Of a DNA stretch of 64,000 nucleotides, positions 1 to 11,575 are shown piece after piece. This DNA comes from Tetmemena sp. SeJ-2015 (Eukaryota; Ciliophora; Spirotrichea; Sporadotrichida; Oxytrichidae). The notes under the pieces were generated by a model that did not search any database, was not told where the DNA came from, and worked only from the letters and a program-made list of their open reading frames with translations. Each line of letters begins with the position of its first letter. Positions within the stretch are counted from its first letter, which is position 1. Both the position numbers and the translations under genes were made by a program. The stretch spans positions 1 through 64,000 of the forward strand of contig JAJKFJ010022634.1 in the NCBI GenBank assembly GCA_027382625.1. The letters run 5' to 3'.

Positions 1-995
1 AAAAGAAATAAAATTTTAAAAAAATAAAAATGCTTCAAAATTTTTGAAAAATTTTTTTTAATATTCATCTTTTAAAAAAAATATTAAGAATAAAATATTT
101 AAAACAAAAATCAATTTTTAAGATTTTTTTTGTCCAATCATAAGTTTAGAATTAAAGTGAAAATTTGATTTCTAAAAAAAAAAATTTCAAGAAAAATTTT
201 AAACGATTATTAAAACTTAAATAAAAATTTGTTTATTTTTTTTAAATTTCAATTTAAAAATTACATTTTTGAAATAATTATATTTTATACGCACCTTATT
301 TTGACCCCTCCCTTCCCAAAAGATTTTCCTCTACTCAGACGATTCAAATGTTGAATTTAAAATTCCACCCATTAAAGATGATAAGATGATAAATTTATAC
401 TTTCTATCTCTCCTGCACATTTAGAAGAACTTGATAGCTCCAAAAAAGATGATGTTATAATTAAACCAAAAAATATCAATAGATTGGGAATACTCTTTTG
501 AAATCACTTTAACAGACAAAATTCAAACCTAATCTCAATCTTTCTTTAAAAATTTTTCAACTTAGTATTTAAGTTCGCAAATTTTTTTATTAAAATTAAA
601 GGAAAACCCCTTTTATTGTAAAAGGAAAGTAAAATATCATACCAAAAAAACTTATTTTTTATTGAAAAAGCAAAATTAAAAAACTTTTTATAAAAAAACC
701 CCCAAAATATGATAAAAAGGGGAAAAAAATTGGGGTTATAATTAATTTCTTTATTAATACTTAAAAATCATGCTAAATTTTTTAACCCTAAAAGGCAATC
801 TAAAGTTTCTAGGAAGGTGCCCTTTATTTCTCATATTCTCTGAATTTTTACCTTTTAAATGCTTCCCTTTTTCTAGATAAATAGTGTTAGGTTTTATAGG
901 TTGCTTGATTATTACTTTGTTTACTAAATTTTTCAAAAAGGGTTTTGATACCCTTTTTATCTTACAAGTCTTGTTGCAATTATATTGCATCATCT
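1..995. other. Homopolymer-rich AT DNA, no gene supported
   Basis: I see no supported gene here. The texture is unusual: runs of 4-8 identical bases (A, T, C and G runs alike) follow one another, unlike the DNA after about 1130. The same texture returns at 43300-44180, 44870-45850 and 46780-47300. This may be low-accuracy assembly rather than biology. An open minus-strand frame spans 754-1062 but has no recognisable domain. Confidence 0.5.
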
Positions 996-2510
996 TCACT
1001 TTTACACTAAACCCCCAAAAACCCCCAAAACCCCCCAGGGAAAAGAATGAAGAAATTTGCATTTAAAATTATCTTAATTTTTATAAAGTGACAAAATAAT
1101 TCTAATAATTAAAATTTCTTCCTTTAAAAAATATTTTTTCTGAACTTTATCATACAAGCAGGGATTATTTTCTATTAATACAAACCTGACCTAATCATCT
1201 TAATTATTGAATCTGGATATAGTTTCGCAAAGTTTATTTTCAGTGACTAAATTGTTAATATCATGCACTTATTTAGCTTCTATTTGAGTATTAGGGTTCT
1301 TTGGATTCTGCTATTACTACTATTTAATGATTGATTCAAATTTATTTTTTAAGTCCATTTTTTCGATAGATGATAGTCTTGAAAATAGTTTATTATTGTT
1401 AGAATTCAGCACCTCAATTTTCTATTCCATTATTTTCTTATGTTCGAAGAGGATTTTATTGACATGCTCCAAAACATTTTCCATATAATGCTCATGCCCA
1501 TCCATGTGTAACTTTAGGGTTTATTTCGATTCATTATGAGCTTATTCGAACTCTTTCTACTATTCCAGAGAAGTCTATAATAGTTATTCCATGTTATCTA
1601 TTCTCTAGTTAATGCTTGAAAATTATTCAAAAATTTTTCTTAAATGCTCTTCTAGTTACTAATGAGTGACAATTCCTATTGTAGGAGCTACTTTCTCGAT
1701 ATCTCTGACAAGAACTTGAAAAGTCTATTCTATTTCTTGCTTGCCCTCATAAAGTAATTCTTAAATACTATTAAGGTCGACATTGCTCATTTATAGTTCC
1801 AGCGATTAAACTCTTTCTATGGCTTAGGTGACTTGATCATTTAAATTTGAAAACTATTATATCTCTAGTGATTCTGGGATTTTTGTAATAAGTCTATCAT
1901 AAATATCTCGCATAGCATCAGAAGTCAACTTGCTGAACCTTGAGGCGATAAGATCTTCAATTTAATTCAATTCAGGAAAAGTTGAATCGTTAGGAGAATC
2001 AGATTATTCACTTTCTGTTTTATTTTACGCTGAGTTCAAAGATTCTAGTTCAAATCTTACTTATTTGCTATCATCTACAATAGTTTGGGAATCGTTCTAT
2101 TATTATGCATTAGTATTCTAAAGTAACTTGTTCTGAATTTTTTTAGTATCAGCATGAGGAGCACTTGAATGCTATGTAGATTGCTTATCCACATTGACGA
2201 CAGCTGCCTACTTATTCTTAAACTTTTTGGTATTGAGGTCAGCAATCAGCCAATTTTTATGAGCCTGAATAGCTTCTGGACCAAACTATTCCTCTAGCTC
2301 CTCCCTTAATTCTTTAAATGTTTACTAGCCTATTAAGTTCTTTTTCTGTAGATAGCTTTCAATTTGCTTCTTTATTTTATCATACGATTAATTCTATTTC
2401 TTTTGCACAATATTCTATTTTTGAGATTCCTCAGATGACTCATCAAAATCTGAGTCATTTCCTTTGGATTAAGATTATCTCTATTTTTTGCTTGCCTACT
2501 AAGTTTTCAT
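996..2510 (-). CDS. Coiled-coil protein of type I element (about 504 aa)
   Basis: One frame runs from ATG at 2510 to TGA at 998-996 with no internal TGA; most glutamines are TAA or TAG. The N-terminus (residues 1-45) is K/Q/S/E-rich. At about residues 60-90 is a conserved block with the motif EEQFG followed by HKNWL. The rest is strongly heptad-like and rich in E, K, Q, L and I, so a long coiled coil is expected. The conserved block reappears in the coiled-coil gene of element C (SQFG...FKEWL) and the downstream coil in copy D (44200-44860). The last about 40 codons enter homopolymer-rich DNA and may be misread. No enzyme motif is visible. A structural or partner role for the transposase or methyltransferase is inference. 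Confidence 0.6.
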
Positions 2511-3271
2511 CTATATGAGCATAAATTATTAAAATAGTTGAAGTTAATATAGTAATAAGAGTTACTAAAAAGAGTAACCTCATGAGTCTCAGGTAGTTCA
2601 TGATTCCAATTCAGGCATCATATGCATTAATCCTATTCTTTCTATTTCTATGACTTTTGAATCTCTTTCCCCATAAATAATAGTTTCTATAAAAAAACTA
2701 TTTTTCAGAAATAGTCCCCAAAAATTATTTCTTGGAATAAAAATAGTTTAAAAATAGCTGCCTCATTAATTTTAGGCATTTGAATTTAGTATCTATGATT
2801 AGTTCTTCAATTAACATCATTCTGCGCTCTTTTAAAAGAGACCATTTAGCTTACCTCCATGAGCTTAGGCTTCTCTTTTTTAGCATTCTGTCCCTCGACG
2901 CAGCACCTGCTGAATCAGCCTCATATTATTTGCTTGTAAACTATTTCTTAAACTCTTATTTCTCTTCAATTCCCTCTATAAAAACTATTATTTGAAATAA
3001 TTCTTATCATTTTGAGAGAGAAAAATAGTTTTTTCAACTTTTATTGCTGATTCCAAAATTCTATTCAGTATTGCTTTGGGAGCATGCAAGTATGTTGGAG
3101 CATGCGAAAAGTCATAAATATGCTTATATAAGGGACATTTTTTAGCTTTTAAGTCTTTTTCAGAAATAATTTATTAGTGCGAAATAGTGTTTTAATTATT
3201 ATTCCCTAACAATATAATCTTAAGGATTAAAATTATTTTAATTAAAGAGTAGGAGTAATAATTGTGGGGCA
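2511..3271. other. Spacer rich in the AAATAGTTTT motif
   Basis: No gene is supported. The spacer between the coiled-coil and accessory genes holds many copies of AAAATAGTTTT-like words in both orientations, for example around 2690-2760 and 3025. The same word continues into the transposase gene of this copy. Copy D has homopolymer-rich DNA at the equivalent place (44870-45850). Confidence 0.45.
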
Positions 3272-4097
3272 TCAATTTCTATTCTATTAAATAGAATTCA
3301 TGACTTGAGGTCTGCCCTCATTGTCCAATATTCCTTGGTCATGCAGTTGTATCACAAGTTGCTTGTAGTTGATGAGGTCATCGATCTGTTCTTTCATGAC
3401 TTGGAATTCCTCTCTCATTCGTTGATTACTCTCCAGATACTTCTGCTTCGAATTTCTCGGAATAAGTCTATCATCTTTCATTTCCTCCTCTTAGTTATGC
3501 TTTGACCTTCTCTTCGTTGACTGCTTCATTAAGTAGGCTGATCTTCCTTTTTAAACTATTAAAGTAAGACAAAAAGTAAGTTTTACCACTGTAACTAATG
3601 GAATCGCTTAATGCCTTAGCGAATTCAGGCTTCATGTGGACTATCATATTATTAGATTAGTCGAGTCTTTCTCTTCTCTTTATTTTTGCTCTTTAAATCA
3701 TAGAATTTATCCCATCTTAATCGAGTGATAATAGAATATCGACGATCCATTTCTTGTCTAAGTGCAGCCAGTCGCATTAGTCGGGTAAGTAATTCAGTAA
3801 TGAGGGTTTGGATTCGGCGAATTCCAAAAAGTCATCTGCCGTCAATCCATCAATCTGTGGAACAGCGGCTACAATGACCTCGCTTCTCTTCAAGTACTAA
3901 TCTATTATTAAAAAAAGTTAAAATACCTCTTTCTTGCCATCCAGTATACTCCTGAAAAAGTAAACGTTTGTACAGTTTATTTTTGGAAGATAGGCCCCAC
4001 ATTCCTGAGTCAAAAAGTCGTAAAGCTCTTTTTTACTGCCAATCTTTTCTCTGAGCTGATGTATATTAACCTCTTACAGTTGAGGCTGTCTCTCCAT
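3272..4097 (-). CDS. 254-aa transposon accessory protein, copy A (three exons)
   Basis: Exons are 4097-3927, 3896-3587 and 3555-3272; introns of 30 nt (3897-3926) and 31 nt (3556-3586) begin GT and end AG. The spliced product is 254 aa, exactly the length of copy C, with both introns at the same positions and phases. That shows a maintained gene. Conserved blocks are SKKELYDFL (residues 21-29), CGAYLPKI (33-40), LPDQCDWLHLDKKW in exon 2, HMKPEFAKAL, and a basic/coiled C-terminal region containing KQKYLESNQRMREE. No known enzyme motif is visible. It is divergently transcribed from the transposase. By position it may correspond to the smaller accessory proteins reported for ciliate TBE transposons, but I cannot show homology. 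DNA binding or transposase regulation would be a guess. Confidence 0.75.
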
Positions 4098-4276
4098 TTA
4101 TTAGCTGATTTAGTAGAAAGCCTATTTATTATTATTATTGATGAATAGAACTTTTAAATACTAAAAAATAATTAAGAAATTATTTCCACTATAAGGAATT
4201 AAAACTATTTTTTAGGGTAACTTATTTCTCTAATAAGAAATAATTTTTTGGATAACTTAATTAATAGCATAATAAA
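4098..4276. promoter_or_regulatory. Divergent promoter region, element A
   Basis: These 179 bp separate the start codons of the accessory gene (-) and transposase (+). The same head-to-head arrangement with about the same spacing is found in element C (185 bp) and copy B (204 bp). It must hold both promoters. The DNA is AT-rich with AAAACTATTTTT-type words. No defined ciliate promoter element can be named. Confidence 0.5.
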
Positions 4277-5879
4277 ATGGAAACAAATAAGAGAATTCCT
4301 AAAAATAGACAAAGCCTCATAGAAAATTATTTTAGCTTTCCAGCTCATACTATCTAAGAGTAAGAATCAGAATAAGACTCCATTGTTGAGCACAAAGAAG
4401 AATCCTCTGAGGAAGAGAAGGATCTATTTCATTATAAGAGCACACCATTAATTGTGATTCCAAGTGATAATTCTTGCAATATAACTCTTCAGAGGTTTGA
4501 TTCTAGCCTTATAAATCAGCTCGAGTCTCAAGCTTTGAAGAATATCAAAGGGAAATAAAACAGGATGCTAATTATTGATCCTAAAAGGAATTCTAAGCAT
4601 CTCGCTCAGATAGGCTATATAGAGCAAGAAGTTTAAACGTTAAGCTAAAAAGAGCACCTCATCAAGGCCATCGAGGTGCACCTTAGATATTAAAATAGTA
4701 AATCTGGGATCGAGGTTGATTACTAATAGGTATAAGAGTAGGCAAAAATAGTTTTAAAATAGTTTGAGAGAGATGAAGAGTCTCAATAATAGTTTTAGGA
4801 AAACTCTTAAAAAGACTTTGAAGAGAAAAAAGAGTTTTCAGGAAAGTAATAAAAAATAGTTTTGAGAAATAGCAATTCGAACTAGAAACAAAAATAGTTG
4901 ATTCTCTTGGCTAATAGACTCTTTCGCTAAAATAATTGCTCTAAGCAGAGCATAATGAAAAGACTTAGCTTATCAAGGCAGCAGCTTGCTAATGTCCTCG
5001 AAAAATAGAAATGAGACAATCTGACGAGTACACTCAGAGTTCAAAGGCAAAAATACACTAGCAAGCAGTTTGTAATAAAATATATCTCAACACTCATTGA
5101 AGAAAAGCATACTATCAACTCAATTTCACAACTTCAAAATAGTATAAAGAATAAATATGGCATCACTCTTACTAAAGTGCCAGCTACAGAGGGCAATGAA
5201 GCAAGACCTAGCAATGAAGTATAAAAAAGTTTACAAACTAGACGTGAGAACAAATAGTCAGGAAGCAATAATAGGGCGCCAACTTGCTGCTAAAGAATTT
5301 ATTTCTGCACTAAACGAATAAAAAGTCATTATAAATATCGATGAGAGCAGCATCCAAATCTCCAATGATTCTAAAAGATCTTGGTCAATAAAAGGGCAAA
5401 AATACTATAGTGATAACTCCTAAAGATTCTACTCAGTAAATTTGATAGCTGCAGTATCAAGCAAAGGGGTCATCTTTTATCAGATGACCAAAGGGAACAA
5501 TAATAGCAAAACTATTTACAACTTTATCCTTAGATTGGCGCTAGAACTCGATAAAAATAGTCCCAACTGGAGAGAAAATACTCTATTGCTACTAGATAAT
5601 GCGACTTATCACCGTAGCTCCTACATTATGAGAAAGTTTAGGCTCCTTCAAATAAGTGTGCTCTATCTTGGCCCATATCACTTCGAGATGGCACCTGTTG
5701 AGAAATTTTTTGCCTTCATCAAGAAAAAGATTTCTCTGGGAGCCTATAGCAAGAAAACCGAAAAAGTTATAGAGCACTATGCGAACAGCATTAAATTATT
5801 AAACTTCGATTGGGTAAAAGACTCTTTTGACAATGCATTGATCAGCTCACTAAAATATCTCTATTTCAGAAAAATTTGA
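4277..5879 (+). pseudogene. DDE transposase, copy A (Tc1/mariner-IS630-like), broken
   Basis: Starts at ATG 4277 and ends at TGA 5877-5879. The N-terminal half is acidic and Q-rich, then a helix-turn-helix-like region near RQQLANVL. The catalytic DDE core is clear in its last 230 codons: NIDESSI (first Asp at about 5340), LLLDNATYHRS (second Asp) and LGPYHFEMAPVEKFFAF (Glu). The D-N-A-x-Y-H and GPY...PVE signatures are typical of IS630/Tc1/mariner and DDE_3-type transposases. Two breaks are visible: an in-frame TGA at 5012-5014 and a one-base frameshift between about 5180 and 5200. The gene is therefore probably dead, unless the TGA is spliced out or read through and the shift is a sequencing error. 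It lies tail to head with the methyltransferase gene 354 bp downstream. Confidence 0.8.
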
Positions 5880-6106
5880 TTCCGCCTAATGATAATTAAC
5901 TCTTATTCTTCTAGGTGATAAAAATAATAAAATAGTAAAATACTACCTTCTAATTAAGAAAATTTGGATTTAGCAAGAGTGATTAAAGATAAGAATCTCT
6001 AATGAAATTAACAAAAAACAAATTGCCGATTACTGAGATAAATCTTTGCAATTCAATATTTAAAAGCTCAAATAATAGAAATAAATGTCGAAAATATTGG
6101 CCATAG

Positions 6107-6154
6107 TTTAGGGGTAAAAAGAAGTCAAATATTTGACTTTTTTTTACCCCTAAA
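6107..6154. terminator. 24-bp-arm palindrome between transposase and methyltransferase
   Basis: Two 24-nt arms form a hairpin with no loop; 23 of 24 pairs match and the exception is G-T. The outer part pairs TTTAGGGGTAAAAA with its complement and the centre is CAAATATTTG. It sits between the transposase stop and the next gene. It could be a 3'-end or processing signal or an inverted-repeat remnant; function is inference. Confidence 0.45.
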
Positions 6155-6233
6155 GTTCGAAACTTTTAAACATTATAATAACTCAATATAACTTAAAATC
6201 CACATCTATTCTAAGATTCCACAACAATCCAAA

Positions 6234-7337
6234 ATGTTTGAATGCCCTCATTGCGAAGAATAATTTGACTCATAATGCTTACGACAGAATCATTGGAAGA
6301 GGGTAAAGAAATGCCATCAACTGCATGCCTTATGGGTCCTAGAGAATTAACAGAAAAAACTTATTTGTTTCGCCTGCGACAAATCATTCAATTCAATCAA
6401 GCATTGTAAGAGGCATCAAGAGATATGCAAACTTAAAAGTAAATAGGAAAAATAGAGGAAGATAACTCAAAAAACGGAGAAGGTCATGGTTCAAACAGAT
6501 TTCGAGATATTAGAGAGACAAAAGAAAAAGTTATATGGCCCTGGTACTTAAATTCTTATTCCAGGATACTTATGGGAAACCAGCTGTGGCTATGCAAACT
6601 CAAAGCTCACTGAATATTTCTTCAATAAATTAAGAAGTGGATCATTTATCAGACTTCAGGGAGATGTGAGGAATGATTATCTCTGGGATAATCTGTGTCG
6701 TATAATCAAACAATAATTTGGCAGTCTATTCCAGGTGATCGTCATTGACCCTGCCTGGAAAATCAGAAACCTCCTTCCATACTCATGCCTTCCAAGATCA
6801 GCAATAGGTGATATTCCCTTGTTCAAACTCTAAGAGTCGGGCATCATCTTCTACTGGGTACTTCCAGCATACAAGAAATTCGCCAAAAGAATACTTCAAG
6901 AAAATGGATATACCTATTTGCACTCATTGAAATGGTTCAAGCTTACTCACTTAGGCAACCCCATTAATTCAAAAACCCCCAAATATTCCTACGAGAAATG
7001 CCTCGTAGCCTCGAAGGGCGAGCTATCTCAGGAGATCATAAACCAGATACCGAAAGAAATAAAGTCAGTGGTTAGGAGGAACTCAGAGAAGCCGGAGGAG
7101 ATTTGGGAATGGATTGACAAATTTTTTCCTGATGAGCTTAGACTAGAAATATTTTCAAGGCTGAATGCCCACAGGATTAGAACAGTGCATGTTGGATTAG
7201 ATATGGAAAGCGATGCTGAAATGAAAATAGGCAAAAATAAAGCGATTGATGGCTCAATATTTAAGCAAAGTTTAAGATAAAATAAATAAAGATAATTCTC
7301 ATGGAATTTTATATCGCCTCTTGACGATTCTAGTTGA
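6234..7337 (+). CDS. Zinc-finger MT-A70 family adenine methyltransferase (367 aa)
   Basis: One uninterrupted frame from ATG 6234 to TGA 7335-7337; all its tryptophans are TGG. Two CxxC zinc fingers open the protein: C4-x2-C7-x12-H20-x6-C27 and C45-x2-C48-x12-H61-x3-C65. The C-terminal half is an MT-A70 methyltransferase fold: VIVIDPAW with DPAW at residues 172-175 (the D-P-P-[WFY] catalytic motif of the family, here D-P-A-W), then IIFYWVLP, LKWFKL and a closing LEIFSR...VHVGLD matching the family's C-terminal strand region. Known members methylate N6 of adenine in RNA (METTL3) or DNA (ciliate MTA1). The fingers suggest nucleic-acid targeting. DPAW keeps the Asp, first Pro and aromatic, so activity is plausible but unproven. 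Copy D at 48516-49545 is a decayed homologue in the same position. Confidence 0.8.
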
Positions 7338-7389
7338 TTAAAATAATAGTTTAATAATTTCTTTAACACAAGTTCCAATATTTAAACTC

Positions 7390-8429
7390 ATAAATAGAAA
7401 ATCATTACCTTCCAATTCTTCCTTTAAAATGTATATTTTATTGTAATGCTTCACTAATTCAAAAAAAATTAGTTTATAAGTAAGCTCTCTACAAGAGTTG
7501 AGTTTGTCAAGCTGATGCTCTTTTAGGCCTTAAAATTCTTTGCGTATATGTTGATTGACTTTGAGGTACTTTTGCTTGCTCGATTTGAGTCAGATCTCTT
7601 CAATTTTAACTTCCTCTATTTCATTAAGTCTCTTTCTTCTTTAGGCTGAATTCTTTAGCAAGTGAGCTGGCCTCCCTTTTTTAACTATTACCAACATGGA
7701 ATTTAAATATTTAACGTCTTTTAATTAATTTGAATTAGAAATGGAATTTGATATATATCTTATTTAACTACCTTCTCATGTCCTCTCTCCAGGCTTATTT
7801 TTCATATTTACTTGACCTTAACTAAACGGCCCCCAACTCTCCACTCGTGAAAAAAGCGGCAGATAAGTTTATTTATTCCGTGGGTACAATATTATAATTG
7901 GTTACAAATTTTTTTATTTTACCACTGTAGTTGATATATTCTTGGTGAACTTACGCAAACTCAGGTTTCATGTGGACGATGAGGTTCTGCGAGTTATCGA
8001 GTCTCTCCTTTGGTTTTTTTCTTAGCATCATTAATCATTAGACTTAAACCCTCTCTTTCAAGGCTGAACAGAACATCACATATCCATTTCTAAACTAGAT
8101 GGAGCCAATCGCATTGGTCAGGAAGATATCTGAGAATTTTTAAGATTTATTTTTTTCAAAATGCATGAAGTATTCTGCTGTGAGACCATCGATTTAAGGT
8201 ACAGCAAACACTTTCATATAGGTTCTTTGAAGATACTATAAATTAAGCCAAAAATTGCTCTTCTCTCATTTTCTACATTCATGATAGATTTAAAGAAATA
8301 GATGCAAGTGCAAGGCATCTTAGGTAAATAGGCATTGCAATCCTATGTCAAGAAATCGTACAACTCTTTCTTAGAGCTTATTTTCTCAGTTATTTTATGA
8401 TCATTCATTGGATTCAAGTAGCTTTGCAT
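7390..8429 (-). pseudogene. Accessory gene, copy B (decayed)
   Basis: From ATG 8429 the minus strand matches the 254-aa accessory protein: SSKKELYDFLTQDC, then the CDWLH block near 8105-8125, and the C-terminal KQKYL...IRKEFQGLKE segment near 7500-7570. Frames shift between these blocks. About 200 bp of foreign DNA (roughly 7690-7925) lies at the position of intron 2, which is only 31 nt in the good copies. Insertions at the same intron also occur at 52303-53471. It faces the copy B transposase head to head. Confidence 0.65.
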
Positions 8430-8633
8430 TTGATTTCTAATCTCTAAATTGAGTTACTTGTGCATATGGAATTGCTTCCCTGAAGCTTGATTGGCTTTGC
8501 TTTGAAAAATTGAATATTATTTATTAACTCAGTCTAATGATCATATGAAATAAGGCATTCTCTATCGAGAAAACTTTCCAGGCCTAGATTTAATAATGTT
8601 TGGGTTAAAATTTATCTTCTTTTAATTATTAAA

Positions 8634-10700
8634 ATGAAGCAATCTTCAATGAGATTATACTTTCAGAGTCGTGAGGATGTTGCAAATCAAGTAAATGAGT
8701 GAATCAATTCTAGAGGTAGCAGTCATTCTGATGAGGCAGTTCCTTTTAGCATCTCCTTTAATTATCAATACACAGGCCTTATTATTCATGAATAGATTAA
8801 GGATAAGATTTTAAAGTAAAAGTTTTAAAAGCAGAGCAAAGTTCAATCATTAGAGAGTTCTCTATTCTAGACTCTTGACAAGAATCTTTTGACACCATAC
8901 TTCTTTGATCCATATCTGTAGCTTAAATGCAAGGGCCAAGAATAAGAGAACTCTTAAATAAAAAATGAAAAACTTGATTTAGAAGTATTGGTCAAAGCAA
9001 TTTAGCTCAACATAATGAGAAAAAGCAGTTAATTGCCTGCACCTTTTAATGAAATTACTTTAGAATTAGAAGCAGCAAATCTTGTACAAACAATTTACTA
9101 AGAATAATAGAGTCTTGTTAATAAATTAGCTCAAGATTCCGAATCAAAACTCTCAACTAATTTTAAATTATTATCATATATGAGTAGGCCAGGAAAATCT
9201 AAGCTTAAAATACAGAAAAGATATAGAAAATTTAACAGAGAGCTTTGAATTTGCTTACGCAAGGGTGCTCATAACTATAAATTTGTAAATAACTTAAAGT
9301 TAGTTGGTTTATTTTGAATAAGACGTTGAAATACAGCATAGATAATTTTTGCTATTTTAGAACTCTGCTCATTGAAAAAATTAAGAAATAAAATCGAAGA
9401 TATCATCCATTCTCACAGAATTTATGAAGTGAAATAATAACATCCTAATTCTCAAAGACCTCCAAGCTGAACTTCGGCTCACTCACAAAACTTTTTGCAG
9501 TGAATTTTATCTTCCAAAGATATTGAAAATGGACTTCAAGTTTTGCTGCAAAAACTTTACTATATCAACCAAAGGGCTAATAACCCTTAGTAAATTTAAT
9601 GTAGAGGTCTTGCTGCAAAGAATTGCATCGAGTTTTTATAAAAAAGTATCTGCATTATTATAGGTCAAATACGAATAGTTGATTGCTGATTATAAAATGT
9701 ACAAATACAACTGTAGTCTATTACAAGCCAGAGTTTATTTAATTCAGTCTAATAATTAAATTCAAAACTTAATGGCACCCAAAAGAATACTTACTCTCAA
9801 CATCGCAACCATTCTAAGAGATGTATTCCCAATTTCTAATAATCAGTGCCTTGAAACCTGATTTCCTAAAAATGATAACATTCGCTGAAGGGGAGACATT
9901 ACTGTAAAATGCACACATTTCAACAATAGGATAATAGTATTAATAATCCTAAAGTAACTAATCAATTAGATAAATCCTAAATCGCAAACAACTAATTCCT
10001 TCCTAAAGGAGATTGACTTATCTGAAAGCAAACTTTTTCAAATTACATAGTTTGGAAAGGATTTAGACTTGTAATTAAGATTCTCGCTCTTTTAAGTAGT
10101 TATATTTGTACATTTTATAATCAGCAATCAACTATTCGTATTTGACCTAAAATGTTGATGAGAGCAGAATATTATTAAGCCAAAACTTAAGGTATTCATG
10201 GTCACAACGGGGAAACAGGCTTATTGAAGTGTTTCATCTAGGCTCTCTTAAATAAGTATTATTGCTGGAGCTAGTCCTCTAGGCGAAGCTTTTTATTAAA
10301 TTAATAAAGGAAGAAATAATAGTATATTTTTCACTAATTTCTTGCTTTCTCTTTCAAATACTTATAAAGTTAGGATGAGAGTTTGATATCAAAGATTGTT
10401 TTTCTTATTGGCTATGCTATTTATCATAAGAACAGTAATGATAAAGCAAAGATAGAAAATAAGATTGCCAATATTCTATCTGGGGCCTTACTAATTCAAT
10501 TTGCTCCAGTAGGAAAATTCTTTGCCTTCGTTAAGAAGAAGCTATTTTAAAATCCAAATTCAACATCGTAAGCAAATAATGTTTTAAGACCTTAATCTTA
10601 AATTTAGAGTCTTCGAATGGTTAAAAAATATAGCAAATGCGATTGCATCTTTCGAATTAAGTTGCATATAGAGAGCTTTTTAAGCACTTTGAGTATTGCT
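8634..10700 (+). pseudogene. DDE transposase, copy B (decayed, interrupted)
   Basis: Begins at ATG 8634. Homology to the other transposases includes MLMRAE-region remains of the first catalytic block just after 10150 and a C-terminal LIQFAPVGKFFAFVKKK block near 10490-10550, where the catalytic Glu of PVEK is Gly. Several TGA codons and frameshifts break it. A 485-bp inverted-repeat element with a TA duplication is inserted at 9663-10147, immediately before the NIDES-equivalent. Confidence 0.6.
9663..10147. mobile_element. 485-bp inverted-repeat element with TA target duplication
   Basis: Perfect 45-bp terminal inverted repeats (9663-9707 and 10103-10147, beginning GGTCAAATACG) are flanked by TA on both sides (9661-9662, 10148-10149). 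TA duplication is the signature of Tc1/mariner-type insertion and also of TA-bounded ciliate eliminated sequences. Its core shows no clear gene. It is a MITE-like passenger that may be mobilised by the family's own DDE transposase, and it sits inside that transposase gene. Confidence 0.8.
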
Positions 10701-10999
10701 ATTTCATAATTTCTCGAAATCCCAATTTGAATTAGAATTAAGTGTTATTTTAATTAATTATAAAATATTAGACCAGAAAAATATGGTTAACTATTATTTT
10801 TGAAGTGATTTATTAACTTTTCATTTCTCTATAATTATAAATTATTTTGAAAAGGTTTAATTAGCTTCTAAAAATATTCTGTCTCAAATTCCTTTTGAAA
10901 TTTTGAATATTCTCTAATTTATAATTAGCATTTCTAAATTTCTCCTTTTTAAAAAAATAGTATTTCGAATCTTTCCTTCTTTCCCGTTTATATTTAGAG

Positions 11000-11575
11000 A
11001 TGGAAAGGTCTATTGGAAGATTTCGTGAAAGCATTCATGTCTAAAAGTTATATGTCTATGACTTTCTGATTATTAGCTAACAATAAATCAGGCAAGGAAG
11101 CTTTGCATTCATTATTTTTTATAAGAGTTGCCCTTACCGGAAGTAATAATCAATCAATTAATAAGTTAGTGAAAAACTTACAAAATTAACATTTGCCGTC
11201 TTTATGCAATATTTGCAAATTTAGAAGATCAATGCTTTAATATATTCTGCTTTTTCTCCTATGCGAGAAAGAGAAGTTGCTATCAACTACTTACAAATTT
11301 ATTCATCGATTTTCTAAAAAGGAAGAAAATTAGGGGGCAAGTCTCTAATTCCAGCAAGGAGGAAATCGAGAGAGATTTAGCATTTTTGGCAGTATATTTA
11401 AAAATATAAAACTATCATTGATCTCTTTTATGCAAAGAAGATACTGATTTTAGAATTTAAAATGTTTTTTTCTGTGTTTACTTCTGATTTTGATAAATTA
11501 ATTTAATAGTAACTTTATAAATAAATTCCTTATGAAGTAATACAACCAAGTCTTAAATCTATATTTATATATTGA
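11000..11575 (+). CDS. Unrecognised 191-codon reading frame
   Basis: Open from ATG 11000 to TGA 11573-11575 with TAA/TAG as Gln. Composition is protein-like, with blocks such as AFSPMREREVAINYLQIY. No domain is recognised. It lies between the transposase and coiled-coil genes of copy B. With one stop codon in AT-rich DNA a 191-codon frame can arise by chance, so this is only a candidate gene. Confidence 0.3.

Larger units (their letters stand above)
996..7337. mobile_element. Type I four-gene DDE transposon, copy A
   Basis: Four genes lie in the order coiled-coil (-), 254-aa accessory gene (-), DDE transposase (+), zinc-finger MT-A70 methyltransferase (+). Copy D near 44.2-49.5 kb repeats the same order and orientations, and every gene has a homologue there. 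That is why I treat the set as one mobile unit rather than chance neighbours. C-rich/A-rich blocks resembling C4A4 repeats lie at about 1009-1036 at the left edge. I found no matching right terminus, so the ends are approximate. Three genes are open; the transposase is broken. Confidence 0.7.
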
